From Volutella citrinella (Eukaryota > Ascomycota > Sordariomycetes > Hypocreales > Nectriaceae), in assembly GCA_034401135.1 (NCBI GenBank), contig JAWZSP010000003.1, positions 1,550,001 through 1,614,000 on the forward strand: 64,000 nucleotides of DNA, in the 5' to 3' direction. The notes under the pieces were generated by a model. That model made no database searches, was not told the DNA's origin, and saw only the letters and a list, made by a program, of their open reading frames with translations. Positions 1-13,387 of the stretch are shown one piece after another (position 1 is the first letter of the stretch; each line of letters begins with the position of its first letter). The position numbers and the translations under genes were made by a program.

Positions 1-548
1 TTAATAAAAATAATATAAATAATATATAAATAAAAACTTAAATATATATATTTTTATATTAATTATAAAATATTTAAAATAATATTATTATAAATATAAT
101 ATAGTATATAATATATATAAAATTTTATTAAAATTTTATATAAATATAAAATAATATTATTATTTATATATATATTTTAAAAAGTATTATAATATATAAT
201 ATTATAAAAAAAGTTTATTATAATATTAAATAAATTTTAATTACTTTTTATTATAAAATCTTATTATTATTATTTTTATAAAACTATATAATCTAATTTA
301 TATATTATTTATATATTATATATTTTATAATAATAAAAATCTAATTTTTATTTAATATAATAAAAAGTTTTATAAATTTAAAAATATATAAAATAATATA
401 TAATTTATTATTATTATTATACTTATATTTATTTATAAAAATCTTATATTTATATTTATTTTTATTTTATTTATAATTTATTATAATATTTATTTTTTTA
501 TAATATTTATATTTTTATTATTTTTATTAATACTTTTTCTTATTATAG
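1..548. other. Almost pure A+T block with sharp boundary
   Basis: By eye only about 14 of the first 545 bases are G or C (roughly 97% A+T). There is no visible tandem unit and no open frame of any length. Composition switches to ordinary GC-rich nuclear DNA within a few bases at about 548. This is more extreme than a typical AT-isochore made by repeat-induced point mutation, and no parent element can be recognised. It could be an exhausted RIP relic, the edge of a centromeric or other AT island, or an organelle-like insertion. Confidence 0.85.
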
Positions 549-793
549 GGTAGGTCTAGTATCACTCTCTAGCAATCGGATTATCCTCGGCAGATTCGCC
601 TTCGCATTGACCATTACCATCGCTCTGGTTGGTTTCGTTCTGCGCCTGTCATCACGCCTCTATTGCCCTCACTTTCATCCGACAGCTTTGTGCTCGCGCC
701 GCACTGGACGCTGCACCGTCAATTGACTTGGTCACGGATCCTGTTACCATACTCCGGCATTGACGCACCGATCCAGCTCCGAAAAGCCTCACC
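549..793. promoter_or_regulatory. 5' flank of small hypothetical gene
   Basis: Ordinary-composition DNA between the A+T block and the first start codon. The ATG at 794 sits in a good context (CACC before ATG). No specific factor site is evident. Confidence 0.3.
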
Positions 794-1335
794 ATGTCGA
801 CGCGACCGGCCGCCCTGTACGTTTCGTCAATCTGCAAAGATTCCGTCCCCGAGCAAGCTTTGTTGACAAATCATCCGCAACAGGTCGCTATATCGGCGTT
901 CGCTCAAGCTTGCCCTCGATTGGACAGTGCACCGACATCTCTGGCGTGGCCAGGCGCTCTATATCCGCTCACTCTTCGAGGCGAACCGCAATGTCTCCGA
1001 CCCGAGGCAGCAGAGGGTCAGTCAATAGCCCAGGACACCACGATATGGAGACTGACACACGGCACCAAGGCACTCCTGAGCGAGACAGAGAAGCTGCTCG
1101 GTAGCTGGAAGCACCCCGATCCCTATGTCCACCCCACGGCCCCTGGAGGTAAGCTGCTTCACTCGCGGGTACCAACCGTAATGATTGGCATTTAACTAAG
1201 CATGGACACAGGCTCCAAGTTTGAGCGCAACCTTCCTTCGCCGATACTCGACCGTACGTACATATACATTCCTCTTTGAACGAATCTACATCCTAACATC
1301 ATCTAGCACCACCTCACCCCGCCAACCGCCATTGA
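794..1335 (+). CDS. Small hypothetical protein, three exons
   Basis: Exons 794-1148, 1212-1253 and 1307-1335 join to a 141-residue protein. Both introns have GTAAGC/GTACGT donors and end in CAG/TAG with good branch-like sequences (TTAACTAAG, CCTAACATC). The frame stays open across both joins and ends cleanly in PPPHPANRH. I do not recognise the family. The C-terminal third, with a charged ALLSETEKLLGSW segment followed by YVHPTAPGGSKFERN, looks more protein-like than the low-information N-terminal part, so the true start could lie elsewhere. No signal peptide or membrane segment is seen. It lies only 245 bp from the A+T block, the first gene on that side. The splice pattern supports a real gene, but homology searching is needed to confirm the frame. 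Confidence 0.45.
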
Positions 1336-2326
<991 letters not shown>

Positions 2327-4284
2327 TTTGAAAGTAAAGGTTGGTTGGGTGAGACGTGGGAAAAAGTCGGTAACTTGGGATGACTTGGAGTCAACGGTGT
2401 GGGAATCGAGCGGACTGTGGTGATGACAATTGCGAGGTGTAAGGTAGGGGAAACGAAGCCTGCGGGGGACGTAGAGGTTAAGTACTTTTCGCGCGTTGGA
2501 GCTGAGACCACGGATCACCCACCTCAAGCGCGATTTGGCGCTAGCCTGATGTGGCGAAAATGGGTGTGTCGAATAAAAAACAAAGCCACAGCTGCACCCC
2601 AGCACCCAGCACCACCAATGCCCCAGCGGCTCCCGGGGAATAAAGCGGGCGCAATTGCCGTCCAGTCCACCTTGCGACACAATCAATACCTGAGAGTCAA
2701 CTAAACCCTCGTTTTGACGGCCCGGCCACCTGATTTCGCGCCCCCACCCCAACCGCGAGCGATCACCACTTGCGACCAGGTTTGCTCTGACTGGATGGTG
2801 ATCCGCCAATGCCGTTTCTGAAATCAGTCGTGAATCACTCTCGAGTCCTGGCCGTCACGCATGATGCGCCACGGTCTTTTCCTCCCCGTAGGACCTCGTC
2901 TCTTCACCCTTCATCATCTGACCATTACTTGCTGAGGGCCAGTTGAGCAGCCTGCTGAGGTGTCCACATTCGCGCGCGCACAATCTTAATTTGCTTGTTT
3001 TCGTTGTTGCTTCTCCTTGACGAGTGGTTTTTTCTGTTATTTTATTTCGAGGTGATTGTTGGATATCAAGCGCACTGTTGAGACGTATGCCTCTTCGCGG
3101 CTTGAGCTCTGTTTTCATGGTGTTATTGATAGGTAGACTAATGTGTACTCGAATTTGCGATTCCCCTTCACGACTTGCCCGTTGTGCAACAACACAGATG
3201 TCATGGGGCATACACCCATGGCTGGATCTATAACTTCATCTACTGAAATTCTGTGGAGAATACGGTTTGACGCACGCCAGTTGGCTCCGGGTCGGAGCCG
3301 CCGTCACGGGGATGGCGCGCCGAGTTGTGGAGAGCCCGAGTCGGAGGCTGCAGATACAGGTAGCTGCCTCACTGAGTATGTTACTTCAACGGAATCGTAC
3401 TGCAATAGGAGCGCGTTCGTGAACATGCGATGGAGATGATGCATAATGAAGCTAGGGATCTGAGAGAAGGGCAGCCTGGGTAGGCCTGGGCCGCGACCCA
3501 TATCCTGAATCTGAGGACAGGACAGCAGCAGTCGCGAAGGATCGATACTCTCTCCCGCCAATTCGCACCACGCCGGACCACCAGATGAGCATCGCAGGCC
3601 GCGTACGTCACGTCCGTCGCATCCACACAGCGCTTGAATACACGTATCCACACAGGCAATCTCTGCCCAACTCATCTTCTGGGTGGCAGGGGCTTCGCGA
3701 CAATGGGGGACGGAACGCGTTGAACCATGACGCGACTTGCTCCAGAGACAGTCAGGGACCAAAACGGCTTGGTCCCTGTTAGCCGCAATACATGATGGAA
3801 AGCCAGCTAGTTGGTTGCAGGACCAGCCGCTACGCCAAACAGGGGCGTGTGGTTGGCTAGCGGGACAAGGCCAGGCGCGCATGCACCAATAAAAAAATCG
3901 GTACCCGCTGTGCTCTTTTTTTGCAGCAGCCCACCCCAACAGCGCCTGGCACGAATGAGCGGAAACAGTAACTGCCCACAGCACCGACCCCCTGCCCTGC
4001 CTCAGGCCGCTCGCGCGCCTGCCACCCACCTGGAAAAGCGCCCGCCCAGATCACCTCCTCCACCGGCACGCGTGCGCACGCCCCCAGACAATCAGTAACC
4101 CACCCGCGCCCTCGCGCAGCCAGCTACAAAAACCCAGCCCACCCCCCCGATCCTCTCGTCGTGTCATCAACTTTCATCACCACCCGCTGACCTGCCACGA
4201 TCCAGACTGCTCACAGCCGTCCATTTCTTTTGAAATCATCTACTCACCTAACGCGTACTTTTTTCGTCGCACCAATTACTAAAA
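2327..4284. promoter_or_regulatory. Shared H2A/H2B divergent promoter region
   Basis: A 1.96-kb interval separates the divergent H2A and H2B starts. CCAAT boxes are visible on the plus strand at 2615-2619, 2806-2810 and 3886-3890, and another CCAAT lies in the H2B leader at 4272-4276. The last 150 bp before H2B are pyrimidine-rich, as in highly expressed fungal genes. Open frames here lack ATG starts or recognisable content and are not called as genes. Confidence 0.6.
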
Positions 4285-4813
<529 letters not shown>

Positions 4814-5125
4814 GCGGGCCCTCTAGGCCTATCTGTTTCGGGCATTTGGTTTTTTTTGCGCGTGGCATCAGGGTGTCATGAATTGAGGCCTCGGGAAACC
4901 GACTTCTTGCTTTGGGGCCTCTTAATGCGTTACGGATGGTTTTTGTTTTTAACTGGGGGCAATGTTTTCTCACGGGCAACGGGGTTCGAGGCTGTACAAT
5001 AAACATCGAGTATAGGGTCTCGATACAATGAATTCGTGCACATGAACATTCATTGAACCGCAATGTGCGTGCCCACATGGACTACCACTGACACATACCA
5101 CTAGTGCGCCACTGAAACCAGACAC
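4814..5125. other. H2B 3' region and convergent gap to SQS1
   Basis: 312 bp between the H2B stop and the SQS1 stop, which converge. It contains T-runs after the H2B stop and an AATAAA at 4998-5003 in the H2B direction. No other gene is visible. Confidence 0.6.
4998..5003 (+). terminator. Poly(A)-signal-like AATAAA downstream of H2B
   Basis: AATAAA lies about 185 bp after the H2B stop. It is compatible with a polyadenylated histone mRNA, as in fungi, whose histone messages are polyadenylated. The hexamer is short and could be chance. Confidence 0.35.
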
Positions 5126-7199
5126 TCATCCAAGGCCTGCTTTGGAGCGCTTCATGGTGTGGGTGACGGGTTGCAGGATGCCCTTGTTGTCCACCCCAAG
5201 CGCGGTGCCGTGATTCCAGCCCATTTTCTCCAACATGGCTCTGCCACGATTGTCGACACCCAGCTCTGGTGCAGCCGCGCCCACAACCTCTCCATCTCGA
5301 TAGGTGGCCGCTGCATCGTTGGAACGGCTGGGTTGAGGCAGCCGGGCTCGTTTGCCCTTGGTGTCTAGCCGAGGGAAATATCGCCGGTTGATTCGCCCGA
5401 GGGCCTGGTGAAATGAAGCTTCGTTGTAAGGCATGGTTCGTTTGGTGCGGTACAGAGTTGGGCGCCGCTGATCTCCCTTGCCAGTTGATTTGGATTTGAT
5501 CTTGAACTTGTTTGCAAAATCGTGAATCATTTTCCGCGCATGATTATCCATGGGTGGCAAAGTGAGGCTGGATGAACGGTCAGTCGGAATATGAAAGAAA
5601 CTTGGGTATGGCGGAAGGAAACCAACATTTCTGCCTCATTGATCAAGAACAACTCAATTTCCGCAGCAACCTCCTCCATTTTGATCCCATCGGGGTACTT
5701 GACTCGCAAGTCTTCTGGGTTCGCGTTCTTACCAAGCAAACCAAGCGCTCGCAGTTCTTCCCTTTGCTTCTTGCGCTGTGATTTCTTCATTCTATCGTTA
5801 CTCCAGGCAGCTTGAAGCGATTGCTCAAGCTCGGAATCTGAGACGTTAAACTCGACTCGGGCCTTGGCGCCTTTGCCGTGCTTGCGTCGTAAACTTGGCT
5901 GCTCCCAATCCATCATGTCGAGGTGATCGATCGCATGGGACTTTTTTGTATCTTGGCCCTCGCTCTCGTCGCTTGATGAGTCCCCGAAGTCGACATCTCC
6001 AGCCATGCCACCTAGATCATGTGCGGAGAAGGCCCTCGCGAGTCTCTCGTCGTCAAGCTCACTCTCCGACACCTCTCCAAAATTGCCTCTAACTGCCTCA
6101 CCATCATTCTGGAGGACATCGTCGGTCGTTTCGGATGTTTCCGACACGTCTTTGTCTGACACATGCCGAGGCTGCTTGGACAAGCCTTTTTCGTGATCAT
6201 GAGGCTTCTGACTGGGCTCTTCATCGCTGGATGCATTTTCCTTCATGTTTGCGATGTAATCGGCAAGAATAGCATCCTCTTCTGAGCTGGCTCCGACGTT
6301 TCTTCGTCTCCGACGCCTCTTTTTGTCACTCTGGGTCTTCGGTTTCTGCTCAGAAGCCTCGCTTGGGGGGGCCACAATCTGTTTCTCTAAAACATCAATC
6401 TCAGTTTGCAAATGAATCATGTCAATTTTGGTGGTCCGTGGTGGATTCGCCTTTATGTCTCGGCCCTTGAACAGAATGATCTCTTCACTTGAGCTGCTTC
6501 CCCTCGAGGACGGCCTGTCGGGGATATAGACTGGGTTTGGTGCAGTCTGGTGAATTGCTGGTGACCCTGTCACGTCGAAGAAGAAAAGAACTTTTCCCGG
6601 GCTTTGGGGAGAATGACTTTGGAGAGATGTCTCCAGCTGCTCTGGCCCTATGACTATTTCATCATCTGAAACTTCGGGGGGGTTGGGCTGATGTGTGGGT
6701 GGTTGTTCGGTGGAAGACGGGTGAACGGATGATGTGGCCTCTTCTTGCTGGTTCGCAGCACCATCTTCTGCTGCCCAACCAGACGAGTTCACATCTATCT
6801 GTGGGGGAGCAACTGTGGGCTGGGGAGAAGAGGCTGAGGATTGTTCACAATCGTCTTCGAGGATACCTTCTAGCTGCTTGAGTGGTTCACTGAACCCGGC
6901 GCTCACGAATTTCACTGGCCGTAGACGAAGATTGCTAGATTGACCCCATGACGAATGGTCATGTTGTGAAGTATTGCGAGCTTCGTCAGCCAAGGTGAAC
7001 CCGACTAATATCGTGTCAGTGAAACTGCTGGGTGGGTTCCTAGGTGAGCCATACGGTGAGGGGTGGAGTTGGTATCGTTGAAATCTGCGAATGTTGATCT
7101 GGAAGGCCCTGATTGCTGGTGTCCTCTGGGCATGCCTCGACCGCCTCTGGCACCGTTTGGACGATATGGAGCGGACGCCCCCCTTTTTTTACGAGCCAT
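5126..7199 (-). CDS. sqs1: SQS1-type R3H and G-patch protein
   Basis: Homologue of yeast Sqs1/Pfa1, a G-patch cofactor that activates the DEAH helicase Prp43 in pre-rRNA maturation and spliceosome disassembly. Exons (minus) are 7055-7199, 5627-7004 and 5126-5567, giving 654 residues. The N terminus is basic and RG-rich (MARKKRGASAPYRPNGARGGRG), then LGFTLADEARNT. A long acidic/serine-rich disordered middle follows. The R3H domain begins near residue 512 (LPPMDNHARKMIHDFANKF). A G-patch closes the protein (AMLEKMGWNHGTALGVDNKGI). The second intron uses a weak donor, GTTGGT, the only choice that keeps the frame into the R3H domain. It diverges from ATG4. The domain pair R3H plus C-terminal G-patch is diagnostic. 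Confidence 0.88.
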
Positions 7200-8328
7200 G
7201 ATGGGATGGGCTTGACTTTATGTCATGGTGGAGGCCCTCAGGTAGGCTGGAGCTGCAGGACTCGAGTACAGTCGGCTGCCTTTGGGCGTGGACGGTGACT
7301 GGAAATTTGCTGGAAGGATGAACGGAGATAGAATTGTAGGGTAAGGTGCTTAGTAGTAGTTGTTGGAAATGGAAGGCTGTTAGGGCCTCTCCGGGTACCT
7401 TTGCGGGCCGCGAATTCCATGTGCCGAATCCCCCCCCAGCCACCTGTCTGGGTGCTGAAATGGGCAAGGAGTACCTGGATCTGGGCCTGCGGGCATGTAC
7501 CGACGAGACTCTCCCATTTAAGTGGGGTGTGGTCCGCAGTGGGTTCTGAAACTTCTCAATGACTGGTCGCCGGAAAGCCTGAGTGCACGTTGGTGTGAGA
7601 GCACATGACCATTGGATTGGGACCATTTCGACAAAGCAACTTGGCTGAGCAGCACATTGTGCAGAGCACGGGATTATGGAATGGAAGGGTGTTGGAGCCT
7701 GTTAGATACCTTAGTAGGTATCCTAAGTATGGAGTATGCAGGCTGCCATTTTCGGAGTATGAAGCTCGGTAACATGAGAAGCGTGCTATTCGTCTCGAAC
7801 TTACAGTAAACGCTCTGGGCGGCGAGTTCTACTGCTTGAGGGGACTCGTTCCAAACTATCGCTCTGCTTCAACACCCCCTTTGCTCCCTGGTAGTATACA
7901 ACCATCTATTTGGGTAACATAGCTACTTACCAACTAGAGGCATCAGCCCTCCCTTCATAAAGGTACCTGAGGCAGGTCCGGCCCTTTGTTCCCCCGAGAC
8001 TCTAGTCTCCCTGCTACGTTGACACCAGGCACAGGGTAGTAGTAGTAGTTCCAACTGCGGGAGGCCCTTAGCGCAGGTGCCTTGCGCGGGGCAAAATCAG
8101 CTGCACCAGGCAGGAGTCCAAGTCACACACCGTGCCCCGCGACAGCCTTCGGTGCTACTAGTACTGTGTAGCCAGCTGACTATCTGCAGCCCATACCGTC
8201 ATCGAGGCCAGCGAAAGCCACCTTTGTGCATCATCACCTTGAAAGCAACCGATATCCTTGCTCCCACCTCGACCTCGAAGCCTCATCGAACCGCATCCGG
8301 GGAACGAAGCCCCGTACATCGAGTCCAC
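7200..8328. promoter_or_regulatory. Divergent SQS1/ATG4 promoter region
   Basis: 1.1 kb between divergent starts. It contains TAGTA-type short palindromes near 7705-7740 and 8155-8168 and several (GTA)n-like runs near 8038. Open frames here are short, overlapping and without recognisable protein character. Confidence 0.4.
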
Positions 8329-9851
8329 ATGGAGGCCGCCATGGCCAACGTCGACCTAGGGCGCTATCGACGCATCGTCCAGATGTTCTGGGACCCCGAA
8401 CCTACGAACGATACTGGCCTGGACCAACCGGTATGGTGTCTCGGACGTTCATATAAGCTCAAAGATACGACTGCCCCTTCATCCGACAATAAAGGCGTCC
8501 ACACTCCGCCTCCAGCTCACAATACCGACGTCCCTCCCAACCCCCCCACTGTACCCACACAAGCTTCCAATACTTCCCTCGAGACACCACCTGAATCGAT
8601 ATCGAGCAGCTTCTCTTCTTCCCTGGCATACGATGATGCAGAGAAAGATGGCGGCTGGCCACCGGCGTTTTTGGCGGACTTCGAGTCGAAATTTTGGATG
8701 ACATATAGATCCGAATTCGAGCCCATTCCACGATCAGCAAGCTCGGAGGCTGCCTCTGCACTGTCTCTATCAATGAGGTTGAAATATCAGCTTGGAGACC
8801 AGAGTCCGTTTACATCCGACAGTGGCTGGGGATGTATGATTCGATCAGGCCAGAGCCTCCTAGCAAACACCATTTCCCTCTATCGCTCGGGAAGAGGTAA
8901 TGCTTTCCACTCTCCGCAACAATTGTTAACCGTACTAACATGCATGAGACTGGCGGCGTGGTTCCGCGGACCAAGAAGAGCGTGAAATAGTCCGCTTGTT
9001 TGCAGATGACCCCAAAGCTCCCTATTCGATCCATAGTTTCGTGCGACATGGCGCAAGCGCGTGCGGAAAGCATCCTGGCGAGTGGTTTGGCCCATCAGCA
9101 ACAGCGCGATGCATTCAGTGAGTTTCCCTGGAGAGCTATATCTCCTCAACCATGCATTTTGCTGATGTTCTCAAAAACAGAGCGCTTGCCAATTCGACGG
9201 AACCCTCACTAAGGGTTTACTCAACTGGCGATGGCCCTGATGTCTACGAAGATGATTTCATGAGGATCGCCAAGCCAGCTGGGGAAGAATTCCACCCAAC
9301 GTTGATCTTGGTTGGAACTCGTCTTGGAATTGACAAGGTCACGCCTGTGTACTGGGAGGCACTCATAGCATCATTGCAGATGCCTCAATCTGTGGGCATC
9401 GCCGGGTATGCCCCCAATCCTTACTCTGATGATTTGCTGTCCAGCTGACCTTGGCTTGTCTAGCGGTCGACCGTCTTCCTCCCACTACTTCATCGGCGCA
9501 CAAGGCTCATTTCTCTTCTATCTCGACCCCCACCACACGAGGAAAGCTCTACCTTATCACGAGGATCTAAGCAGCTATACTGCGGAAGACCTTGCCACGT
9601 GTCATACATCCCGCCTCCGTCGCCTCCACGTTCGTGAAATGGACCCTAGCATGTTGATAGGGTTTTTGATCCGCAGTGAGGAGGAATGGCACGACTGGAG
9701 GCGATGCGTGAAGCATGTGCAAGGCAAAGCTATCATCCATGTGGCAGACCATAATGCTCTTCTAGACGGGTCTCCAGCTTGCAGAGACAGCGCTATTGAT
9801 GAGGTGGAGACGTTAAGTGACGACGATGACGACACAGTTCACCAAGCCTGA
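8329..9851 (+). CDS. atg4: Cysteine protease ATG4
   Basis: Autophagy endopeptidase that trims the C terminus of Atg8 and later cleaves Atg8 from phosphatidylethanolamine. Exons 8329-8896, 8949-9117, 9181-9405 and 9464-9851 give 449 residues. The N terminus contains NVDLGRYRRIVQMFWDPEPTND. The catalytic Cys lies near residue 169 in SDSGWGCMIRSGQ, and the family motifs GGRPSSSHYFIGAQG and FYLDPHHT carry the catalytic Asp and His. The C terminus is acidic. A second in-frame ATG at 8341 (MANVDLG) is an equally good start, and homologues often begin there. All donors and acceptors are canonical. Between residues about 50 and 100 is a Pro/Ser/Thr-rich insert common in filamentous fungi. ATG9 lies downstream at 31413. 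Confidence 0.95.
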
Positions 9852-10093
9852 GAGGTCGCAAGATACAATTTGTACCCTGGCACATGACCCGAGCTAAGGC
9901 GTGTATTCGCAACATCGTCCTTTGACGCTTGCCACGGAGCCCGCGAGAGGGCTGCTTGAACGACATTGGCGATGCACCGTAGAGACTGTCGCGATAGTCC
10001 CGATACGCTCAATGAGGACACAGGGGCGGCTCGAATGCTTTGGGTAGACGACATAGAAAAGCTATACAGCTTTTGGCTTGCCTCGGCGTGGTT

Positions 10094-11845
10094 TCATCGT
10101 TTCTTCTTTTTATTCCCACCCGGTTGTTTTGTGGGCAGTGCGGCATGGTTGTTATCCCGAATATGTGTGAACAGCTTAGTTCTGGAGTTGAAAGATTCGC
10201 TACAAACTGAGCATCGGTGCTGTGCATACTTTTAGTGTTGTCCCTGGAATGATGTCGGGCTGCATGGCGCTTAATGTCAACTTACAACATCATCATGCTG
10301 TGACTGGGCAGCGGCGGCAGCCGCCTTTCGCTCTCTTTTCGCCTTAGCCTTGCCAACCTTTTTCCCGTGGGGAGGAGAGTCGATGGTCAGCCCTTGGACT
10401 TGACCGGAAACCCCATCATCGGAATCTCCCGTATCAGCCGATGCAGGCGCTACTGACAGGGCAAGCCTCTGCTCCACAGCATCTCTAGGTGCGTAATCGT
10501 CGGTGTCGGTGTAGGTACTTCCAGTCAATTCCTCAGAGCCGATTTTGTCTGTGCCCTGTGAATCCAATGGCAACTCGGATTTGGTAGGTGTACTAGTTTC
10601 CGTTTGGTGGAAGTCTTTGGGTTGAGACTGGTTTTGGACTTTGTCATCGACAGCTTCGTCAATTGGTTGCTCTGATTCTGGCGCATCGTTGCGCAAATCA
10701 ATCTCCAAGTCAAGCCCTTCGCGCTTCATCTCGCGGCGCAGTTGCTGGACTGCCTTGATATGCTTCTTGCTCCGCTCGTGAGCCTCTAGTTGCTTCTCGC
10801 TCTTGAAGTTCTTGTGACACACAACGCACTCCAGAACTTCCACCTCGGATTCCTCCTCGGACTGGGAGAACTCTGCATCGGCTCCCCCATCAGGCTCTGA
10901 TCGGGCCCAGTCGGGAACATCAAAAGCAGCCATGCGCTCCTGGTTTGCAGCCCTGGACCTTGCGGCTTGGGCGGCGGCTGCGTTCCGTAGCGATGCTTGC
11001 CGATCGGCGTCGGACTGGGTATTGGGCAGGTAACGGGGATCTCGCTTCCGGACAAATCCGACGAGGAACTTGACGGCATCGTTGAATTCCCGTACGGCGT
11101 CTTCACGTATCTTTTTGTTGTCCTTCTCCATCAAACGGCGGACCCGTCTGTCTGGAGCATCGGAGAGCCGGTACTTGACCTTCCAAGAAAACGACTTGGT
11201 GGTCGAGAATCCACCCCAAGCAGCGTAAAATGGCTTCACGACGGTTTCATAATCGTCACCCGCGGAACCAAAGGTCGGATAGCCCAATGCCGAGATATCG
11301 TCATGCCCAGCGGCGGCCGCTTCCTCCATCGCTAGGTGCTCAAACGTCTCGCGGGCGATACCGAAGAAGCCAGTCGGCTCGTCACTGAACGGGACGGTCG
11401 CGTTGAACTTGCGCATCAAGCCCATTATTTCCTCAGCGGAAGTGAGTCGCACATTTCGAAATGTCGTTGTTTGGCCATCTGGATCGTCCACGTCATTGCC
11501 GCTGAGGATCGCATCGCGGTGCGAGTCGTACCATGCTCTTTCTTGAGGATCGGAGAGCACCTCGTAAGCCGACTGGACTTCTGCAAACTTGCGTGTTGCC
11601 GTCTCGACATCGTTGAAGTTTCGATCGGGGTGCAGCTCCAGGGCCTTTTTGCGATAGGCGCGCTTGATTCTACACCCGCATTAACCATCCGCAACAATGA
11701 TCGACTGTGCCTGGCATTTTCGTGGGGTCATGTACTCATCATCAGTCGCATCACGATCGATGCTAAGCAGCTCGTAGTAGCAGGTCTTGCTGGCCGTCTG
11801 GGGGTTGGCTGCTTCACCCTGCTCGGATGATTGCTGTGCACCCAT
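10094..11845 (-). CDS. jjj1: JJJ1/DNAJC21-type J-protein with C2H2 zinc fingers
   Basis: Cytosolic Hsp70 co-chaperone needed for late 60S ribosome maturation (recycling of shuttling factors with Rei1/Arx1 in yeast). Exons (minus) 11736-11845, 10286-11669 and 10094-10228 give 542 residues. The J domain near residues 22-90 contains [16 protein letters not shown] with the HPD motif. The DNAJC21-specific region follows ([26 protein letters not shown]). A first C2H2 finger (CVVCHKNF ... HERSKKH) lies near residue 318. The last exon encodes a second finger (CSVCSESF ... HIRDNNH) and ends in a Lys-rich tail. Reading past the last donor (GTAAGTTGA) meets a stop after one residue, so unspliced mRNA would lack the second finger. 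Divergent from the SPX-RING gene. Confidence 0.9.
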
Positions 11846-13387
11846 GGCGACCGACTTGAAAGTCGTCTATGGCTCCCAAAGTTGCTCAGTCAGGGAGTCT
11901 ACAACGGCTTCTCCGAATTTGGGACGGTTTGGCGGGGTGGTTGTGCGCAGACAAAATTGGTGTGCATGGAGGGGCTCCATGGTGGGGTCCTTCCTAGTCA
12001 CTTAATATTCCGTACTTAGTGGCCTGGCCTTTGGCTCTTCTTGAGCAAAACTGCCTGACGAGGGAGTCACACCTGTCGCGATCCATGCATTATTTTGACA
12101 GAATGAACACCCCTGAGTACCTTAGGTCCCTGCCCTACCCACCCAGACACTCTCCCCTGTCACTGGCAGAGTTTGGGCGACAGTACCGGATGCCCATGTT
12201 CAAGGCATCATAATCTCTTTGGCTCTCCGTGACCCTTGCTCTATTGTCGTGGCCGTCAGGACATAACAACCCCAGGCCTACCGCGTTGAGCATTCCGCGC
12301 ACGTCCCATGAAGAAGTAAGATTGATTTGGCCGCTAAATTGGGGATGCCTTCGGTGAGTGGCGCCGCTTTTTCTTCTTCCCGTCTTTCCCTTCTTCTAGA
12401 CCGAATGCCAGCAATCCTGGAATCCACTCTAGGCTAAAACTAATTAACAAATCATCAGTACTACTTGCTCACCACGGACGTCATATAAGGCTGGCCGACC
12501 ATCCAGACAGCTTGAGCCCCATCGGTAATTTACGGATGGAGGACGGAGTAGTCAAGTAAAATTATATATTATTATACGGACTGCTACTAACCGAATATGA
12601 GACGGCACGCAGCGGCTTCCAACTGAATGCACCTGCCCGATGCCCATGAGCGATTCGATGAAGGTGAGAGTCCGATCCTCTCCACATCAGCACAGAGACT
12701 AGCATGTACCTCGAACTAACAAGACCTTAGTACTAGCAGTACTGCTACTCCTATACGGATAGTGGTGTTGCTATGGTAGTCGATAAGGTACCTTACCCGT
12801 ACCTCCCTTCCTGTAAATACTACTAGTCCCATGGCACCTGGTTTGCATTGCACGGGGCAAGCCATTACATAACGGGCGCGCAGAGCGTGGAAGTAGGTGG
12901 TGGCAGTGGCGTGGGTGTTCCTAACTCCCCATGCAAGATGCCCAAGACGGTCATGTGCTCATGTGAAGATTTCCTTCAAACAGCAGCACTCGGTCAAGTC
13001 CGGTCTCGCACACGCAAAGTTGGCCAATCGGGTGTGCGATTGAGATCATGTCATCGCCCTCTTCCGGCATGGTCTGGCTTCATTCAGGCCAACTCTTCTT
13101 GGCCTCGTCTCGCCATCGACCACTGGTGGCCGAATAATGGGTCAGGCGCCCACCAACGACGCCGTCCCTGGCGTTTTCGTGCCGGCTGGACGGTGCCGGG
13201 CACAAATACCACAATGGCGAACCACGGTCGCAAATGCAATTCTCTTGCCCTTGATATTTTCTCCCACCCTCCTCCTCCGTCCGTCGCTGGTTGACTTGTC
13301 TTGTTTGATTGATAACCCCGATTGCTTCGTCTCTGCCGGTGCCAACAATATCCTTCCTTCACATATCATGCGAAAGGCTTGCTCATC
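11846..13387. promoter_or_regulatory. Divergent JJJ1/SPX-RING promoter region
   Basis: 1.54 kb without a supportable gene. It holds a small AT-rich patch (12556-12600) and a cluster of TAGTACTA-like palindromes at 12718-12830, including CCTTAGTACTAGCAGTACTG and AATACTACTAGT. The interval is pyrimidine-rich immediately before the SPX-RING start. Confidence 0.4.

Noticed and set aside
3304..4029. 241-codon open frame, minus strand, between H2A and H2B
   Set aside because: No ATG start, no family pattern, and it lies across the histone control region. Explained by GC-rich composition.
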